Below are positions 61,622-64,000 of a DNA stretch of 64,000 nt, in pieces (within the stretch, counting starts at the first letter, position 1; each line of letters opens with the position of its first letter). The DNA is from Pseudomonas graminis (lineage in GTDB: Bacteria > Pseudomonadota > Gammaproteobacteria > Pseudomonadales > Pseudomonadaceae), in contig NZ_MDEN01000066.1 of assembly GCF_001705435.1 (NCBI RefSeq), positions 1 to 64,000 on the forward strand, in the 5' to 3' direction. Below the pieces are notes generated by a model that searched no databases, was not told the DNA's origin, and saw only the letters and a list, made by a program, of their open reading frames with translations. The position numbers and the translations under genes are program-made.

Positions 61622-62611
61622 ATGTCGATCGAAGTCCGTAACGTCAGCAAGAATTTCAACGCCTTCAAGGCCCTCGACGGCATCAGTCTGGATATCCAGA
61701 GTGGCGAGCTCGTGGCGCTGTTGGGCCCGTCCGGCTGTGGCAAGACCACGCTGCTGCGCATCATTGCCGGGCTGGAAACGCCGGACAAAGGCAGCATTGT
61801 GTTCCACGGCGAGGATGTCTCCGGCCACGACGTGCGCGATCGCAACGTAGGGTTCGTGTTCCAGCATTACGCGCTGTTTCGCCACATGACCGTGTTCGAC
61901 AACGTCGCCTTCGGCCTGCGCATGAAGCCGAAGAACCAGCGCCCGAACGAAAGCCAGATCGCGGTCAAAGTGCATGAGCTGCTAAACATGGTGCAGCTGG
62001 ACTGGCTGTCGGATCGCTATCCGGAGCAACTGTCGGGCGGTCAGCGTCAGCGGATTGCCCTGGCCCGTGCCCTGGCGGTGGAGCCCAAGGTGTTGCTGCT
62101 GGACGAGCCGTTCGGCGCGCTGGATGCCAAGGTGCGCAAGGAACTGCGTCGCTGGCTGGCGCGGCTGCACGAAGACATCAACCTGACATCGGTATTCGTG
62201 ACCCACGACCAGGAAGAGGCGATGGAAGTCGCGGACCGCATCGTGGTGATGAACAAGGGTGTGATCGAGCAGATCGGCTCCCCCGGCGACGTCTACGAGA
62301 ACCCGGCCAGCGACTTCGTCTACCACTTTCTGGGTGACTCGAACCGCCTGCACTTGGGCGATGACAATCACGTGCTGTTCCGCCCGCACGAGGTGTCGTT
62401 GTCACGGCATGAAGTGGAAGGGCACCACGCGGCAGAAGTGCGGGACATCCGCCCGTTGGGCGCCACGACGCGGGTGACGCTGAAGGTCGAAGGGCAACCC
62501 GAGCTGATCGAAGCCGAAGTGGTGAAAGACCATGACAGCCTGACCGGACTGGCGAGGGGCGAGACGTTGTTTTTCAAGCCGAAGGTCTGGCAGAAAGTCG
62601 ACAACCTCTAA
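61622..62611 (+). CDS. cysA: Sulfate/thiosulfate ABC transporter ATPase CysA
   Basis: 329 residues. Walker A GPSGCGKTT, signature LSGGQRQRIALARAL, Walker B VLLLDEPFGALD and the switch histidine FVTHDQEEA are followed by a C-terminal TOBE-like regulatory domain (FRPHEVSLSRHEVEG, then VRDIRPLGATTRVTL). GGAGGAAT precedes the ATG. It powers sulfate import and ends the operon before a large palindrome. Confidence 0.96.
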   Translation: MSIEVRNVSKNFNAFKALDGISLDIQSGELVALLGPSGCGKTTLLRIIAGLETPDKGSIVFHGEDVSGHDVRDRNVGFVFQHYALFRHMTVFDNVAFGLRMKPKNQRPNESQIAVKVHELLNMVQLDWLSDRYPEQLSGGQRQRIALARALAVEPKVLLLDEPFGALDAKVRKELRRWLARLHEDINLTSVFVTHDQEEAMEVADRIVVMNKGVIEQIGSPGDVYENPASDFVYHFLGDSNRLHLGDDNHVLFRPHEVSLSRHEVEGHHAAEVRDIRPLGATTRVTLKVEGQPELIEAEVVKDHDSLTGLARGETLFFKPKVWQKVDNL

Positions 62612-62619
62612 GCGTACCC

Positions 62620-62754
62620 CTGTAGGAGCGTGGCTTGTCCCGCGATCTGCCGGGGACCGGCAGCAATCCTGATAATGCGTTCTGCCTGATGCACCGCATT
62701 ATCCAGTTTGCGACGACTGCGTCGCCGATCGCGGGACAAGCCACGCTCCTACAG
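62620..62754. repeat. Large REP palindrome after cysA
   Basis: Perfect 28-bp inverted arms at 62620-62647 and 62727-62754 (CTGTAGGAGCGTGGCTTGTC begins the left arm). Inside are two further hairpins, CTGCCGG/CCGGCAG (about 62647-62663) and ATAATGCG/CGCATTAT (about 62672-62702). This is a REP doublet with an ordered inner stem-loop set. It probably ends the cys transcript. Confidence 0.8.
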
Positions 62755-62793
62755 GTTCGTGTGGGTACTCACAATCCGGGCCGGACGCAAATC

Positions 62794-62841
62794 CCTTGTA
62801 GGAGCAATCGGAGGTTACTACGGTCGCGAAGGCGGTGGGTC
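62794..62841. repeat. Degenerate REP unit
   Basis: CTTGTAGGAGCAATCGGAGG with GTCGCGAAGGCGG downstream resembles half of a REP element. It lacks an inverted partner. Confidence 0.4.
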
Positions 62842-62847
62842 TGAGCT

Positions 62848-63384
62848 TTAAACCGCAGCCTTTTTCAAGTCCCGCCGATGCGTCTTGCCCACTCGCGCTT
62901 CGATGGCGTGCAGCAACTTCTTTCTCATTCCCAGCAAAAAAGCCGCTTCGGCGACGACAAACAGCGGGCCGATGATCAAGCCTGTGAGGTCGTCGACAAA
63001 CGCCGGCTTGCGGCCTTCGTAATAATGGCCCACAAACTGAATCACCCAACCGAGCACGAACAAGCCGACGCCTGCGCCGAGCCAGACCATGGTGGTCTGT
63101 TGCGCCAGATGGGCGCCGAGCCACAGGCACAGCGCAAGCAGAACACCCATCAGCACGCCGAAGAAGGCATCCAGCCGCAGGTAGAAAAACGTCGCGGCCA
63201 GACTCACCAGCAAAGCGGGCGACACCCAAATCCCGCCGAGGGACCAACTGGTCCAGCCGGGGCGTGACAGCAGCACGGCCACCGCGATCACGATCAGGGG
63301 AATGCCGACGAAGTGGGTGAGGATATTGCGGGTGTCGCGGTGGTAGGCCGCGTACTGGCTGAGGTGATCGACGAGGTTTTTCAT
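62848..63384 (-). CDS. DUF962/Mpo1-like membrane protein
   Basis: 178 residues with about four hydrophobic segments and the family histidines: HRDTRNILTHFVGIPL near the N-terminus and VIQFVGHYYEGRKPA in the second half. Yeast Mpo1 of this family is a 2-hydroxy fatty acid dioxygenase; bacterial members are uncharacterised. The C-terminus is basic (GKTHRRDLKKAAV). It stands alone, convergent with cysA and divergent to the Crp/Fnr-type gene. Confidence 0.88.
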   Translation of the reverse strand: MKNLVDHLSQYAAYHRDTRNILTHFVGIPLIVIAVAVLLSRPGWTSWSLGGIWVSPALLVSLAATFFYLRLDAFFGVLMGVLLALCLWLGAHLAQQTTMVWLGAGVGLFVLGWVIQFVGHYYEGRKPAFVDDLTGLIIGPLFVVAEAAFLLGMRKKLLHAIEARVGKTHRRDLKKAAV

Positions 63385-63490
63385 TGTTATTCCTCTGTGG
63401 ATACGTGGATCATGCCGCTGATTTTTTAAGGCTGAGCCCGCTGCACGGCTCAGCCTGCAACAAAACGCCGGCTATCAAAAGGAGATTCAC

Positions 63491-64000
63491 ATGACGAATG
63501 GAACCCAATGGCGCTCATGGTTTATCAACGACCGATGGTTCCGCGACCTGCCTGCGCTGTTGCAGGATAGCTTGCTGAGCAGCATGCGGCAGCGCCGGGT
63601 GACGCCCGGCAAATCGATCTTCCAGCGCGGCGACCCGGCGCCCGGTCTGTACGCGTTGCTCACGGGCTCGTTGCGCATCAATCCCCTCAAACCACAGCAA
63701 GGGGACATGCCCCCGGCAGAAGGCTATCGGCCCTTCTGGTTCGGCGAGGCCTCGTTGTTCGACGACCTCCCCGCAACCCACGATGTGTTCGCCCAGGATG
63801 CGGTCATTCTTCTGCACATGCCCCACGCGCCACTCAAGCAACTGCTGGCTGAGCACCCGGCCTTTTGGCGGCACTTCCGCGATTTGCTGGGGCGCAAGCT
63901 CGGCCTCGCCGTGCCCGCCATCGAAGACATCACCCTGATGCCGACTGAAGAGCGCGTGGCGTTTCGGCTGCTGATGCTGGCCGAAGCCTATGGCGAGATG
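63491..64000 (+). CDS. Crp/Fnr-type regulator, 3' end cut by window
   Basis: The first 170 residues are present. A cyclic-nucleotide-binding-like beta barrel is visible (TPGKSIFQRGDPAPGLYALL, then WFGEASLFDDLPATHDVFAQ), followed by the long dimer helix. The DNA-binding part lies beyond position 64000. GGAGATTCAC precedes the ATG. The ligand pocket arginine-serine pair of true Crp is not evident, so the effector is open. Confidence 0.88.
   Translation, partial: MTNGTQWRSWFINDRWFRDLPALLQDSLLSSMRQRRVTPGKSIFQRGDPAPGLYALLTGSLRINPLKPQQGDMPPAEGYRPFWFGEASLFDDLPATHDVFAQDAVILLHMPHAPLKQLLAEHPAFWRHFRDLLGRKLGLAVPAIEDITLMPTEERVAFRLLMLAEAYGEM

Overview
The window reads as a Pseudomonas chromosome of the fluorescens/syringae kind. 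Support comes from Pseudomonas-type 5S rRNA, the gabD-gabT and oscA-sbp-cysTWA neighbourhoods with a desA-like desaturase and GGDEF/EAL genes, REP-like palindromes beginning with GTGGGAGC or GTAGGAGC, and an mgo/pvf-type signalling operon. Most of it is GC-rich core genome. The interval 29.8-49.2 kb is an integrated island whose right two thirds are visibly richer in A and T.

Layout. 1-372: the end of an rRNA operon with two tandem 5S genes and two terminators. 412-6179 (minus strand): a compact four-gene operon matching mgoB-C-A-D of P. syringae (pvf in P. entomophila). It encodes a haem-oxygenase-fold protein, an AurF-like N-oxygenase, an A-T-reductase NRPS and an SRPBCC protein, the known machinery for diazeniumdiolate/pyrazine N-oxide signals. 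A type II thioesterase lies upstream. 7.8-15.1 kb: GntR and LysR regulators around an aldo/keto reductase, an MFS exporter and a polar amino-acid ABC transporter. 15.1-15.7 kb: a HigBA-like pair whose toxin is frameshifted. 15.8-23.2 kb: HAD phosphatase, DUF945 protein, MscS channel and an HscC chaperone with its membrane J-like partner. 23.5-27.0 kb: DUF2628 protein, epoxide hydrolase, NmrA-type protein and a divergent TetR regulator. 27.5-29.5 kb: a chemoreceptor behind a probable sigma-28 promoter.

Island (29,825-49,234). It is bounded by 51-bp copies of the tRNA-Arg(CCG) 3' half, with a tyrosine integrase next to the intact tRNA. The left part is a type I restriction-modification locus (hsdM, hsdS, an AlbA_2/ATPase gene, hsdR). 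The middle holds three small genes of unknown function opposite a controller-type XRE regulator. The right part (41.0-47.7 kb) is a poorly characterised module: a divergent tyrosine recombinase, a HTH protein translationally coupled to an AlpA-like protein, an unknown divergent gene, and a tightly coupled operon of a serine recombinase and two different ParB-family proteins. Between the controller gene and this module is a 153-bp nested palindromic structure, followed by iteron-like repeats. A decayed integrase 5' end just outside the left border points to successive insertions at the same tRNA.

49.6-64.0 kb returns to core genome: gabD-gabT (GABA catabolism), an HDOD protein with a degenerate receiver, two cyclic-di-GMP proteins, a fatty-acid desaturase, the sulfate-starvation and sulfate-uptake genes oscA-sbp-cysT-cysW-cysA, an Mpo1-like membrane protein and the start of a Crp/Fnr-type regulator cut by the window end.
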